64,000 nucleotides of DNA from contig NZ_JACHIO010000013.1 of the NCBI RefSeq assembly GCF_014203225.1, positions 124,001 through 188,000 on the forward strand, given 5' to 3'. The position numbers were made by a program, and so were the translations under genes. Each line of letters opens with the position of its first letter. Within the stretch, counting starts at the first letter, position 1. A model generated the notes under the pieces. The model had not been told where the DNA came from, ran no database searches, and saw nothing but the letters and a program-made list of their open reading frames with translations. The DNA is from Granulicella mallensis. Its GTDB lineage: Bacteria; Acidobacteriota; Terriglobia; Terriglobales; Acidobacteriaceae. Of this stretch, positions 44,325-52,860 are shown in pieces.

Positions 44325-45026
44325 TCATTGCGCGTCGGTAGAATCGTTATCTGGCGGACCGGATTTTTCTTTTACCGATGCCGATGATTGAGTATTGGGT
44401 TTTGGAGTTTCAGGAATCGTAAGCACTGGCGGTTTGACCTTGTACCGAATGCGCCAATACCACTGCTTCCAGGGAGCAATCCAATTCTTTCTCCGGACCC
44501 TCCACGGAAGTCCCTTGTCCATTCGTAAGGTTTTCCAATGGGTGAAGTTCCGGTACGTCTGGATGGTCTGTTCACTCAGGTCCGCCACCACGACGGTGAC
44601 ATTGGCCACGACTCCCCCTTCCGCATACACACGAAAGCCTTTTGCTTCGTATCGCTCTCGTAAATCGAAACGAAATGCAATCGACTCGTCAGGCGGAAGT
44701 ATGTGCCTTTCGTACATTAGGAAGTCATCGTCAGTCACTACTGATTCGATATGGCATTCCAACCGTATGTCGAGAATGATGAACGGTTGAGTCCCGACGT
44801 TTTTTATCTCAAACCGTCCCGTCGGAAAGAATGAATCAACCGCTATTTCGATAGTCAATATGGGCTGCACAATGGCGCGGGTCTGATTGGCCATCGCCTT
44901 TGCCATACGTGCCGTCAGGTATGCGTACCAGGCTGTGATGACGACGAGGCAGAATGTGGCACGGGAAGCCCCGTCTTTGATAAACCACGCGAACAGGCGT
45001 ATCCAATGGTTGTCCAGAGTGTGCAT
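44325..45026 (-). CDS. Hypothetical protein with one membrane anchor
   Basis: A 233-residue protein with a membrane helix at about residues 24-41 (ATFCLVVITAWYAYLTAR), then a beta-rich domain (RAIVQPILTIEIAVDSFFPTGRFEIKNVGTQPFIILDIRLEC) and a polar, disordered tail. The layout is common among membrane-anchored hypothetical proteins. No family or function is assigned. Neighbouring genes are unrelated. Confidence 0.55.
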   Translation of the reverse strand: MHTLDNHWIRLFAWFIKDGASRATFCLVVITAWYAYLTARMAKAMANQTRAIVQPILTIEIAVDSFFPTGRFEIKNVGTQPFIILDIRLECHIESVVTDDDFLMYERHILPPDESIAFRFDLRERYEAKGFRVYAEGGVVANVTVVVADLSEQTIQTYRNFTHWKTLRMDKGLPWRVRRKNWIAPWKQWYWRIRYKVKPPVLTIPETPKPNTQSSASVKEKSGPPDNDSTDAQ

Positions 45027-45334
45027 TAGGAATAGTGAATCATATGCTTTGTCCCGTGAGACTCGCTACTGCATTCCGTATAAGTTTGGTGGACGACTCA
45101 GACCTTGGCTGGATGATCCAGTGTGCATCTGAGTATCCGCCGTGCGCGAACAGGTTGCCGCGCTCTCCTATTGGCACTTAGAGACCACTGTGCCAGAACG
45201 TAGATTGCCCAGCATGACTACACCGGTAATATAGAGATCCGCCGACTCCAGGGGAGACCGCCGTAGAGTGGCCCCTGCAGTATGGGCGCAAGAGGACAAA
45301 CCTCTTTGGTTTTTCCCCTTGACCGCTTTTCCCG
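45027..45334. other. Intergenic stretch, no gene supported
   Basis: Short non-coding DNA between two minus-strand hypothetical genes. No repeat, RNA gene or clear promoter was recognised. Confidence 0.35.
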
Positions 45335-45673
45335 CTATGTCTTTTCGCTCACGATATCTCTTTGTTCAAAAGCGTCTGTCGCCCACCTCGCCACCTCTAC
45401 AACCCCGGTGAACTGATGTTGTTCACCCGATGGAGTGGTCAGAGAATACGCATTCGTTTTAACTTCTTCAGATATGTTCGGCCTTGTAGCAAGCCCCACC
45501 GCCCAGACACAGAAGCATCGCAAATTGCAGAAGTACATCTCCCCGACCGTATCCTTCAGGACGAAAGAGGGGTCCCCTTCTGCGCGATGTTGGGAGCCCC
45601 GGTTAGGTTCTCTGCCTCCTCGGCCCCGAGCCTCCCAGACCATCTTTCGGATACTGGAGAGGCGGACGTTCAT
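45335..45673 (-). CDS. Small hypothetical protein with Cys-rich core
   Basis: The frame is about 112 residues. The C-terminal part SFVLKDTVGEMYFCNLRCFCVWAVGLATRP, then TTPSGEQHQFTGVVEVARWAT, resembles a small acidobacterial protein I recall as a recurrent hypothetical, with Cys residues in a C-x3-CxC arrangement. The N-terminal 35 residues are Arg/Gly-rich and may not be translated. Function is unknown. Confidence 0.45.
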   Translation of the reverse strand: MNVRLSSIRKMVWEARGRGGREPNRGSQHRAEGDPSFVLKDTVGEMYFCNLRCFCVWAVGLATRPNISEEVKTNAYSLTTPSGEQHQFTGVVEVARWATDAFEQRDIVSEKT

Positions 45674-45899
45674 CGTTGAGGCGGAAAGCCGGCCATGGTC
45701 GCCCGGTACTCCGTCAGGAGTGATCCGGTCAGTGGCCGCGACCGGCCGAAAGGGCAAACAGGTCGTCGAAGGCCTTCGTGTAGTTTCGGCGGGTGTGGGG
45801 AGAGACCACCAACTCCAGGACCATCTTCCGCAGCTCGGGTTAGAGCACCAGCCACAACAGCCCGCCCTCCCCTAGTAGTTTGAAGGGTAAGATCACGTC

Positions 45900-47735
45900 A
45901 TGCCCGAGGAACTAGTCCTAATACTGGTTGTGCTTGGCGTCGCTGGATGGATCATCTACGCGGTCGCAAAAGCCATAGTGGAGGCAACTCAAGCTACTCA
46001 CAAAGAGATCACCGAATCTCTAACCAGAGCCAATGCGACTCGCTTCCTCAAGAAGAAAGAACGTCTTAGAGCTTTCGTTCGGATAAATCTCCCCGCAGAA
46101 CTGGAACGCACTGACCAGACGATCACCCAGCTCGAGGCCGCGTTCGCAGCACGACGGAACACCTCGAAATGGGTGGCGCATCGGCCAACGTGGCAAAAGG
46201 TGCCCTTCAAAGCCTTCGCTGCCCCGACGCAGAATGCACAATCGACCGAGATGAACGTTCGGGAGCTTGCTTTGATCCTTCGCCCGAACGCTGAACCGTG
46301 GCACGAGAAAGAAAATAGGATGTTGGGAAGCGACTGTTCGTATCCGTGGCAGCCTCCGTCCTCCTCGCACTGTCTCGAGTTGGAAACGTTCACCATTTCC
46401 GAAATACGAATGGAATTCGCCATATTTGAGGCAAGCTCGAAAAACATCCGCGAGAAAGATCTGGATCGCTTCTTTGGCAATGAGCGCGGAGAAGTCGAGC
46501 GCTACAACGAGAAACGTCGATTATTGCTCTTTAGATACGAGAAGCTTGCCAACTCTGTGGCGGCGTGGAACGCTAAAGAAAGACAACAGTGGACACAATA
46601 TCGTGATTCATCTATCGCTTTCGAAAAAGAAGAGATGGCAAAGTTCCAAGACGCGGCTCGGGCATACAAGGATGAGTGCATCGCAGAGAACACTCGCCTG
46701 CGCGAGGTCCTCAACGGCTTTCGTGCAGGACAGAAACAGCAAGTAATAGATCGACTAGATTACATTGTTGGCTCCATCGAATGGCCGGTATCAATGCCGC
46801 GGGTGTGGCAAGCCGATTATGACGAAGTGCAACACATTCTCATTGTCGAAATTGAGCTGCCGAACATAGTTCATAGGCCACCAGCAAAGTTCGTTGAACA
46901 GAGGATTGGCCTTGTTGCAAAGCCTCTTAATCAGAAAGAATGTGGTGAATTCATCCCACAGTTTCATCCAGCGATCATGCTCAGAGCAGCTTTCGAGATA
47001 TTCCGAAATGCTGATAGCAGCGTCGTCCAGCTCTTGGCTTTGAATGGCTGGGTCAGTTTCCACCACCCACATACCGGTCTCGACACGAGAGCATACACGG
47101 CAACTCTCCTTGTCGAGCGGGAGCAGATCGCTTCCCTGAACCTAAACAGAATCGATCCCTTGGCTGCCTTTCAGGCGCTGAAAGGTAAATCAGCAGGAAA
47201 GCTGATCGAGATTATTCCCATCGAACCGGCCCTCAATATGAAACGAACTGATTCTCGCTTCGTGGCCGCCAGAGACGTGTTGGAATCCCTCGGAACGAAC
47301 ACCAACCTTGCTGCGATGGACTGGCAAGACTTCGAACACCTGATTCGCGAGTTATTCGAGAAGGAATTTTCCGGGCGTGGCACTGAAGTGAAGATTACCC
47401 AAACGAGCAGAGACCGAGGGGTGGACGCTATAGTTTTCAATCCTGACCCAATCCACGGCGGGAAGTACATCATCCAAGCAAAGCGCTATACCAACACAGT
47501 GGACGTGAGCGCAGTTCGCGACCTTTGCGCCGTCGTCCGCAAGGAGGGTGCGTCACGTGGCATTCTCGTCACAACTAGCACCTACGGAGCAGATGCATAT
47601 ACCTTCGCGAACAATGAACCGATCACCCTCTTGGATGGGGCTCAACTCCTCGGGCTCTTGCAAAAGCACGGCTATCAGTTTCGCGTCGATCTCGCCGAAG
47701 CGCGACGCATGAAAGCTGAACAGACTGATCTATGA
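45900..47735 (+). CDS. Membrane-anchored Mrr-like restriction endonuclease
   Basis: A 611-residue protein. An N-terminal membrane helix (LVLILVVLGVAGWIIYAVAKAIV) is followed by a long helical region (about 30-290) with a coiled-coil character. The C-terminal Mrr_cat domain is at about 475-600: LAAMDWQDFEHLIRELFEKEF, SRDRGVDAIVFNPDP with the catalytic Asp, KYIIQAKRY with the Q/E-x-K strand, and SRGILVTTSTYGADAYTFA. It has the type IV restriction-like architecture of membrane-anchored sensors. No modification gene is adjacent. It could be an independent anti-phage protein. Confidence 0.8.
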   Translation: MPEELVLILVVLGVAGWIIYAVAKAIVEATQATHKEITESLTRANATRFLKKKERLRAFVRINLPAELERTDQTITQLEAAFAARRNTSKWVAHRPTWQKVPFKAFAAPTQNAQSTEMNVRELALILRPNAEPWHEKENRMLGSDCSYPWQPPSSSHCLELETFTISEIRMEFAIFEASSKNIREKDLDRFFGNERGEVERYNEKRRLLLFRYEKLANSVAAWNAKERQQWTQYRDSSIAFEKEEMAKFQDAARAYKDECIAENTRLREVLNGFRAGQKQQVIDRLDYIVGSIEWPVSMPRVWQADYDEVQHILIVEIELPNIVHRPPAKFVEQRIGLVAKPLNQKECGEFIPQFHPAIMLRAAFEIFRNADSSVVQLLALNGWVSFHHPHTGLDTRAYTATLLVEREQIASLNLNRIDPLAAFQALKGKSAGKLIEIIPIEPALNMKRTDSRFVAARDVLESLGTNTNLAAMDWQDFEHLIRELFEKEFSGRGTEVKITQTSRDRGVDAIVFNPDPIHGGKYIIQAKRYTNTVDVSAVRDLCAVVRKEGASRGILVTTSTYGADAYTFANNEPITLLDGAQLLGLLQKHGYQFRVDLAEARRMKAEQTDL

Positions 47736-48328
47736 TCTTTCGCCCTGGGGATGCTGCGTCAGCTGCCTTTGCTGCTTTCCCTATACCCCGGGTGATACAG
47801 CATCACCAGCGTTAGAAAGATCACTACACCAACCGTATCGCCTGCGAGAAGGCCATGCTTGGAGAGCCCGGAGGACTTGCCGCCGACCGTTTCAAGTTAG
47901 AAGTTGGGTGCTTTTGACTAAAACCCCGAAAGTCAATTAGGACCATCTTGGGTCACAACACTAAACGTCAAAAATCGTACGCTTAGGCTCCGTTACGCAA
48001 ACCTGTTGCCAGTCGAGAAGGGATGTAAGCCCAAACCCCCAGAAAATTCCGCGACCTTTAGACCATGCTATTCGTCGTCGCCAGACGATCCTTCAATGCC
48101 GCGGGTGGGGTGGCGGCCCATCTTGGTTACGCAAATAGCGCGTAATGAGTCTCCGATGACCGAATGCGCTGGCCAGCTTTTGGGCGTGTCGGCCAGAGCG
48201 GTCGCAACCACGGCGGCAACGCCAAAGGCTACACCGAATACAGAGGTTTTTTCACGTCGAAGGTCGTGGAACCGTTTAGCTTGAAGCTGATCCATTATCA
48301 TTGTGCCGAATAGGATGAGGAACTCTTT
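47736..48328. other. Intergenic stretch with a possible small minus-strand gene
   Basis: CCCCGAAAGTCA at 47924-47935 is a partial copy of the hairpin repeat found at 23-24 kb. On the minus strand, 48068-48301 could encode a 77-residue protein with a membrane-like segment (VFGVAFGVAAVVATALADTP), but it has no visible ribosome-binding site, so it is not called as a gene. Nothing else was recognised. Confidence 0.35.
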
Positions 48329-48517
48329 ATGTCAACGACGTCAAAAGACTGTAACGATGCTTGGAAAAAAGGATATATTGACGGCTATAAATCGGTCCGA
48401 GGAACGTCTCCGTCGGTGCCATCGCGACCAGGCACCTACCCAGCAGCAACCCTAAATCAAGTCGCTTATTTTTATCAATTGGCTTATGTCGCTGGGAAGA
48501 AGGCGGCGGCAAGATGA
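48329..48517 (+). CDS. Small conserved-looking protein, 62 residues
   Basis: The chain DAWKKGYIDGYKSVRGTSPSVPSRPGTYPA, then YFYQLAYVAGKKAAAR, has a clear ribosome-binding site (GAGGAA, 8 bases before ATG). The WKKGYxDGY...P.VPSRP pattern looks like small accessory or phage-type proteins I have seen, with no known function. It is the first in a short accessory run leading to the RuvB/J-like gene. Confidence 0.55.
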   Translation: MSTTSKDCNDAWKKGYIDGYKSVRGTSPSVPSRPGTYPAATLNQVAYFYQLAYVAGKKAAAR

Positions 48518-48694
48518 GTCATAATGTAGGGAAGCAACACCTTATAGCCTCCCTAGTATGCTGGCAGGTGAACTCGACGAATTCACCTTTTGACTGCTGA
48601 TGCTTGACTCCACGGGACAGTGTCTCGATGGGCAGAACTCTCCAACCACATCGGGTCACCAACCTTAATTACGGATACGGATTGGAGTTTGATC

Positions 48695-49555
48695 ATGTCT
48701 TGGCTTGGCCAGGTTATCAGGGCGTGGAGAGCGGGTCTTCGTGGGGAGAATCTCGATGATTGGAATGATCTAGAGTGGCCGGATTTGAATAATGGAGGAG
48801 CTGGGGATGAGTTAAATGACGACTCAGGTGCTGCCATCCGTCAAATTGATATTAGTTTGATCGGAAATCTGCTCGTGAAGGGGACGACTCAGATCGCTGC
48901 CGACTCAGCCATCGCCGTAGCATAGGAAGGTGGCTGGGATTACAGGCTAGTTGATGCCAGCGCGTTCGGCCCTATGGCAGAATTGACTGCGGAACTGACG
49001 GGCATTATGCCCGGCCATCTGCTAATCCTGATGAACATCCAGACGCTCCCTCCACCATTCGTAGAGTGCTTGATTCATGCACTGGAAAACCAATCGATAT
49101 TGGTCAGGATTTCGTCGAACCTCACCATCGAAGTTCCAATCTATTCATTTCCAATTTTCGCCACCTGTACGAACATAGATTACTGTTCCCCAAAGTTGCT
49201 GGCGCATTTCCCTGTACAACTCGACGCCGAGACGGGATTGATTGAAACAATTGATCGGGAGGACATTCCTGATGTTTCGGGACCGGACGTCAACTTAAAT
49301 GATCCGCGATCTATGAGTAGCGATGCGGCACTGCTTCTGTTGGGTTTGGCCCCAGGCACCTCCGTAGTAGAAATTCGGCAGGCTTATCGTAGGAAGATCG
49401 CTGAATGGCATCCTGACAAACTTGAAGGAATGGCCTCTGAGCTAAAAGTCTTTGCCACTGAACGAATGAAGATGCTGAACGCCGCGTATGAATTGCTTAT
49501 GATCAAACCTCCTGTAAGACCTTATGCTGACGCCAGCAGCAACAGCAACGGGTAA
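48695..49555 (+). pseudogene. RuvB-like AAA / J-domain gene split by an in-frame TAG
   Basis: The frame from ATG 48695 (GGAG upstream) runs to a TAG at 48923-48925. The same frame then continues without shift to a stop at 49555. Before the stop it reads LLVKGTTQIAADSAIAVA; after it, GGWDYRLVDASAFG...AELTAELTGIMPGHLLILMNIQTLPP. The latter aligns with RuvB-type AAA proteins (LT-x-x-GDVLFIDEIHRL), with a degenerate Walker B. The C-terminus is a J domain with an intact HPD (YRRKIAEWHPDKL). Without the TAG the protein would be about 286 residues. A downstream ATG at 48974 could start a 193-residue J protein. Confidence 0.6.
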
Positions 49556-49648
49556 ACGAGAAGCTGATTCAGAGGACGATAGCATGACAAGGATGACGTA
49601 GGGCATTTTCAGAGGTCAGGTGTGCTATGCTTCCGCAGGAAATCATCC

Positions 49649-49846
49649 ATGTCCCTGTACGTCGGAGTCATCTGCAAACGTCCTACCTGTAACCGGTTCA
49701 TCTGCCTTCCCCTCCAACGGTTCCAGGGCGCCGCCATCGCCTACGAGGTCGCAGGCGATCACTCCTGTTCGCACTGTGGAGAGCTGCATTCGTACAGCAA
49801 TCAGGATGCGGTCGACGAGCATGGCAATTCGATCGCCGAAGTGTGA
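49649..49846 (+). CDS. Small zinc-ribbon-like protein
   Basis: A 65-residue protein: SLYVGVICKRPTCNRFICLPLQRF, then HSCSHCGELHSYSNQDAVDE. Two CxxC-like pairs (CKRPTC and CSHC) suggest a zinc ribbon. AGGAA lies 6 bases before the ATG. Such small proteins are common hypotheticals near mobile DNA; function is unknown. Confidence 0.5.
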   Translation: MSLYVGVICKRPTCNRFICLPLQRFQGAAIAYEVAGDHSCSHCGELHSYSNQDAVDEHGNSIAEV

Positions 49847-49978
49847 TCCCCGCATGCCGCCCGAGATCGAACTCGCCCCACCGCTCTCTCCCAGTTCTTC
49901 TCCTGTGCTCGTCCCGCCAGACAACGCCGCCCCACAGTCGAACGGCCTGAACGCCGCCCCAGGGCCAGGGTTGAGAGT

Positions 49979-50000
49979 AATAGCAACTATAGTTGCTATT
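49979..50000. promoter_or_regulatory. Perfect 22-base palindrome, operator site 1
   Basis: The core GCAACTATAGTTGC (49983-49996) is extended on both sides to a perfect 22-base palindrome. It lies about 33 bases before the start of an Xre-type gene. The same core occurs twice more at 50711 and 50740, next to the paralogous Xre gene and the sigma factor gene, so it is a probable operator for these regulators. Confidence 0.75.
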
Positions 50001-50032
50001 ACGTTCGCTAGCCATCCCCACACGATGGTTAT

Positions 50033-50314
50033 GTGCCAAAACCCGTCGGAGCAGACAAGAAACGCAAGACTACGACGCCTAATCAGGTGTTTGGTACTGC
50101 TGTGACTGAGAAGCGGGTGTCACATGATCTTTCACAAGCCACCTTGGCGGCTACGCTGGGCTATAGCAACTACTATTTGGGCAAAATAGAACGCGGTCAC
50201 GCAAATATCACGTGCGATGTCATGTCCGCGATCAGCAGCTATTTCCAGATGTCAATTGGGCAGTTCTGGACTTTTGCCGAAGCACTGCCAAGGAAATCGC
50301 CTAGTGGAAGGTAG
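50033..50314 (+). CDS. Xre-family HTH regulator, copy 1
   Basis: A 93-residue protein from GTG 50033: a basic N-terminus (PKPVGADKKRKTTTPNQVFG), then an Xre HTH (LSQATLAATLGYSNYYLGKIERGHANIT). It is clearly paralogous to the gene at 50390-50674, with which it converges. It probably binds the palindrome just upstream. It resembles phage-type Cro/CI regulators but stands in front of the lasso-peptide locus. Confidence 0.82.
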   Translation: MPKPVGADKKRKTTTPNQVFGTAVTEKRVSHDLSQATLAATLGYSNYYLGKIERGHANITCDVMSAISSYFQMSIGQFWTFAEALPRKSPSGR

Positions 50315-50389
50315 AATCTGCCGGGAATGATTCTCAGCGCAGATCCAAGAGCAATTGCTCCTGGAAAGAAAACGATTCAAGGTTGTCTC

Positions 50390-50674
50390 TTATGAATCAA
50401 CAGCTTGGCTGGTCGGTGCATTCTCTGCATATGCCCAAAAACGACTGAGCGGCAGCAAATCGTAGTAGCTGACGATTGCGTACATGATATCGAAGGAAAA
50501 ATTCTCTTTACCTTGTTCGATGTTTCGCAGGTAGAACTCTTCACAGCCAACTTTTGCCGCTACCACCGATTGTGAAATCTTCTTCTCGATTCGGAGTTGC
50601 GTGATGGCAGCGCCAAAGCGCTCCCTAGGAGTCGTAGACTTTCGTATTTTGCCGACCCCAACCGGTTTTGCCAC
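50390..50674 (-). CDS. Xre-family HTH regulator, copy 2
   Basis: A 94-residue protein: AKPVGVGKIRKSTTPRERFGAAITQLRIEKKISQSVVAAKVGCEEFYLRNIEQGKENFSFDIMYAIVSYY (the HTH is about residues 30-70). It aligns over its full length with copy 1. Its start lies 36 bases from operator site 2 and is divergent from the sigma factor gene, so it may control both itself and the lasso uptake operon. Confidence 0.82.
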   Translation of the reverse strand: MAKPVGVGKIRKSTTPRERFGAAITQLRIEKKISQSVVAAKVGCEEFYLRNIEQGKENFSFDIMYAIVSYYDLLPLSRFWAYAENAPTSQAVDS

Positions 50675-50710
50675 AAACCAATCGTGCAGCCAGTCATCTG
50701 AATTGAACTA

Positions 50711-50753
50711 GCAACTATAGTTGCGTATACTTCGTTTCAGCAACTATAGTTGG
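50711..50753. promoter_or_regulatory. Tandem palindromes, operator sites 2 and 3
   Basis: GCAACTATAGTTGC at 50711-50724 and GCAACTATAGTTGG (one mismatch) at 50740-50753 are spaced 29 bases centre to centre, close to three helical turns. They lie between the divergent Xre copy 2 and the ECF sigma factor, where a repressor dimer pair could bind cooperatively and control both directions. Confidence 0.75.
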
Positions 50754-50821
50754 ATACTCGTTCCGCGCAACGACATCATTCATCACCCCAGTCATTTATC
50801 GGAAGTGCAAAGGGAAGAGCA

Positions 50822-51466
50822 ATGAGCTCAAAGGCCATTCTTTACTTTCCGAATTCTCTCGTGAGGCCGGACGACGCTGCCGTAGCAGAAGATGAGTCGC
50901 ATGCTTTGGGCAGAGAAACGCTCTCAGATGAAGCCCTCCTTGAAGCCGTAGGTAAGGGATCGAGGGATGCTCTTGGGTTCCTCTTCCGTCGGCATGCCCG
51001 CGCCGTATTTCATGTTGCCTACCGAATTCTCCGAGATGAATCTGAAGCAGACGATCTCCGCCAGGAAGTCTTTCTCTATCTCTCCGAGCGAGCACAGCAT
51101 TTTGACCCCCAGAAGAGTTCTGGAGCTTCCTGGATTATCCAGGTGACGTACCATCGCGCGATCGACCGGCGGCGGTACCTGGATTTTCGGCAGCATTACA
51201 CTACGGAAGAGTTCGATGAGCAGCGGATGCCCACTATGGCGGTACAACCTTCCGCAGAAGCACTTGATGGCAAGGCGATTCGAGCTCGCATGAACGAGCA
51301 ACTCACCCCGGATCAACAGCAAACACTAGAGCTTCACTTCTTCGAAGGATATAGTCTTCGCGAGATTGCGGAGAAGCACGGAAAGACGGTCGGCAATGTC
51401 AGACATCACTATTACCGGGCGTTGGATCGCCTGCGCTCTCATCTCTTTCCCCCGAAGCGGGGCTAG
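50822..51466 (+). CDS. ECF-type sigma factor of the lasso-peptide locus
   Basis: A 214-residue sigma factor. Region 2 is ALGFLFRRHARAVFHVAYRILRDESEADDLRQEVFLYLSERAQHFDP and region 4 is LTPDQQQTLELHFFEGYSLREIAEKHGKTVGNVRHHYYRALDRLRSHL. ATG 50822 has AAGGGAAG upstream; the frame opens earlier at the operator. It is followed 9 bases later by an anti-sigma gene. It probably drives transcription of the receptor and isopeptidase genes, as FecI-like factors do in AtxE2-type loci, though here it is not the FecI/FecR pair. Confidence 0.9.
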   Translation: MSSKAILYFPNSLVRPDDAAVAEDESHALGRETLSDEALLEAVGKGSRDALGFLFRRHARAVFHVAYRILRDESEADDLRQEVFLYLSERAQHFDPQKSSGASWIIQVTYHRAIDRRRYLDFRQHYTTEEFDEQRMPTMAVQPSAEALDGKAIRARMNEQLTPDQQQTLELHFFEGYSLREIAEKHGKTVGNVRHHYYRALDRLRSHLFPPKRG

Positions 51467-51475
51467 GGTGAGAGA

Positions 51476-52765
51476 ATGGATGGCAAATTGCACTCCAAGG
51501 GAACTGAGCCGTTGAATCCCCAACTTCATGACGAGTTCGTTGCTCTGGTTGCGCTCTACTATTCCGGGGACCTCACAGACGAAGAGTGGGCCTTGCTGCA
51601 GGTACACCTTGCGTACTGCGACAGTTGCCGGAACACGTTTGAGCAATACCAGCACATCACCTCGAATGTGATTCCGCTGATGGCAGCAAGCGCGGCCGCC
51701 GAGATCGATAGCCTGCCCAGGGAGTCAGACAGCACTATCGCGGCAGCGGAGCGCCGCCTGATGGCGCGGTTGGAGAGTCCCGTCACCCTTCCGCAAAATT
51801 CTGCGCCGAAGCGACCTTCCTGGCACGTATGGGGTATCGGACTGGCGGCTTGTTTTGTTGTGTTTGGTGCTTTCGCTTATTCGCGTTTCGTAAGGCATGG
51901 ATCCGAACGGCGACAGCTGTCGATTTCCCAGTCCTCGGCGAATGGTCCATCCGTTCCTCCAACGGTAACGCTGGCGCGCAGCGCGGATTCGCTGGCTTTG
52001 CAGCAGAGCCAGGCCGAAGCCGCAACGCTGCGTCGGCAGATCTCGGCTATTGAAAACTCATCTGTGCGGTCCGAATCTTCCGCGGCAACTCTGCGACACC
52101 AACTCCAGGCAGAGCAGTCGCAACGTGACCAAATTGTTTCGGAAAGAGATTCTCTGAGCGCGCAGCTCTCTACAGCCCAGGCGGAGTCACAGGCGTTGCG
52201 TGAGAAACTCGCATCTTCCGAATCCTCGGTAGGTCAACAGGGCGTGCAGGTCAGTGCTCTCGAAGCTAAAGTTCGTTTATTGGATGCAGCGCTGGAAGAA
52301 ACAAACAGCGCCCTCGATGACAGAGAGCGAATGCTCGCCCTCGATAAAGATTTTATGCAGCATGACCGTGACATCCGAGATCTGATAGGCGCGCGCGACC
52401 TCTATATCGCTGATATCTTCGATACGAATGAAAGCGGGAAGACCACGAAACCTTTTGGCCGTCTCTTCTACACCCAAAACCGCTCTCTGGTCTTTTACGG
52501 CTTTGACCTCGAAAAGCAGCCGGGATTGAAACAGGCAGCTGCATTTCAGGCGTGGGGCAGCGGAAGCGACAGCCAACCTATAAATCTCGGGTTGTTTTAT
52601 CAGGACGACAGCCATAAACGGTGGGTCCTTCGATTCAACGATCCGAAGACCCTGGCGCGAATGAATATGGTATTTGTTACGGTCGAGCCTCCGGGCGGAA
52701 GCAATAAGCCGACCGGCAAGCAGCTTCTCCGAGCCTATCTGCAAATTCAGCCAAATCATCCATAA
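51476..52765 (+). CDS. Zinc-finger anti-sigma factor with long coiled coil
   Basis: A 429-residue protein. An N-terminal zf-HC2 anti-sigma motif is at about residues 35-60 (LQVHLAYCDSCRNTFEQY, the HxxxCxxC signature). One membrane helix is near residues 123-142 (HVWGIGLAACFVVFGAFAYSRFV). A periplasmic coiled coil follows (residues about 160-285, Ala/Gln/Ser heptads), and then a globular RskA-like C-terminal domain (LFYTQNRSLVFYGFDLEKQPG, KRWVLRFNDPKTLARMNMVFVTVEPPGG). It likely holds the upstream sigma factor at the membrane and releases it on an envelope signal, possibly from the loaded TonB receptor. Confidence 0.88.
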   Translation: MDGKLHSKGTEPLNPQLHDEFVALVALYYSGDLTDEEWALLQVHLAYCDSCRNTFEQYQHITSNVIPLMAASAAAEIDSLPRESDSTIAAAERRLMARLESPVTLPQNSAPKRPSWHVWGIGLAACFVVFGAFAYSRFVRHGSERRQLSISQSSANGPSVPPTVTLARSADSLALQQSQAEAATLRRQISAIENSSVRSESSAATLRHQLQAEQSQRDQIVSERDSLSAQLSTAQAESQALREKLASSESSVGQQGVQVSALEAKVRLLDAALEETNSALDDRERMLALDKDFMQHDRDIRDLIGARDLYIADIFDTNESGKTTKPFGRLFYTQNRSLVFYGFDLEKQPGLKQAAAFQAWGSGSDSQPINLGLFYQDDSHKRWVLRFNDPKTLARMNMVFVTVEPPGGSNKPTGKQLLRAYLQIQPNHP

Positions 52766-52860
52766 TCGAATAAGCGAGGAAGCAGTTGGTACACCTTCGA
52801 GCGGCCATCCGTAGATAGAGTGTGCCCAAATCACTCTCCACCCTTCGGAGCGCCTGCTGC

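Noticed and set aside
48006..48284. Plus-strand frame of 92 residues after the membrane-anchored nuclease
   Set aside because: No ribosome-binding site and unnatural composition; the opposite strand is more protein-like but is also unsupported.
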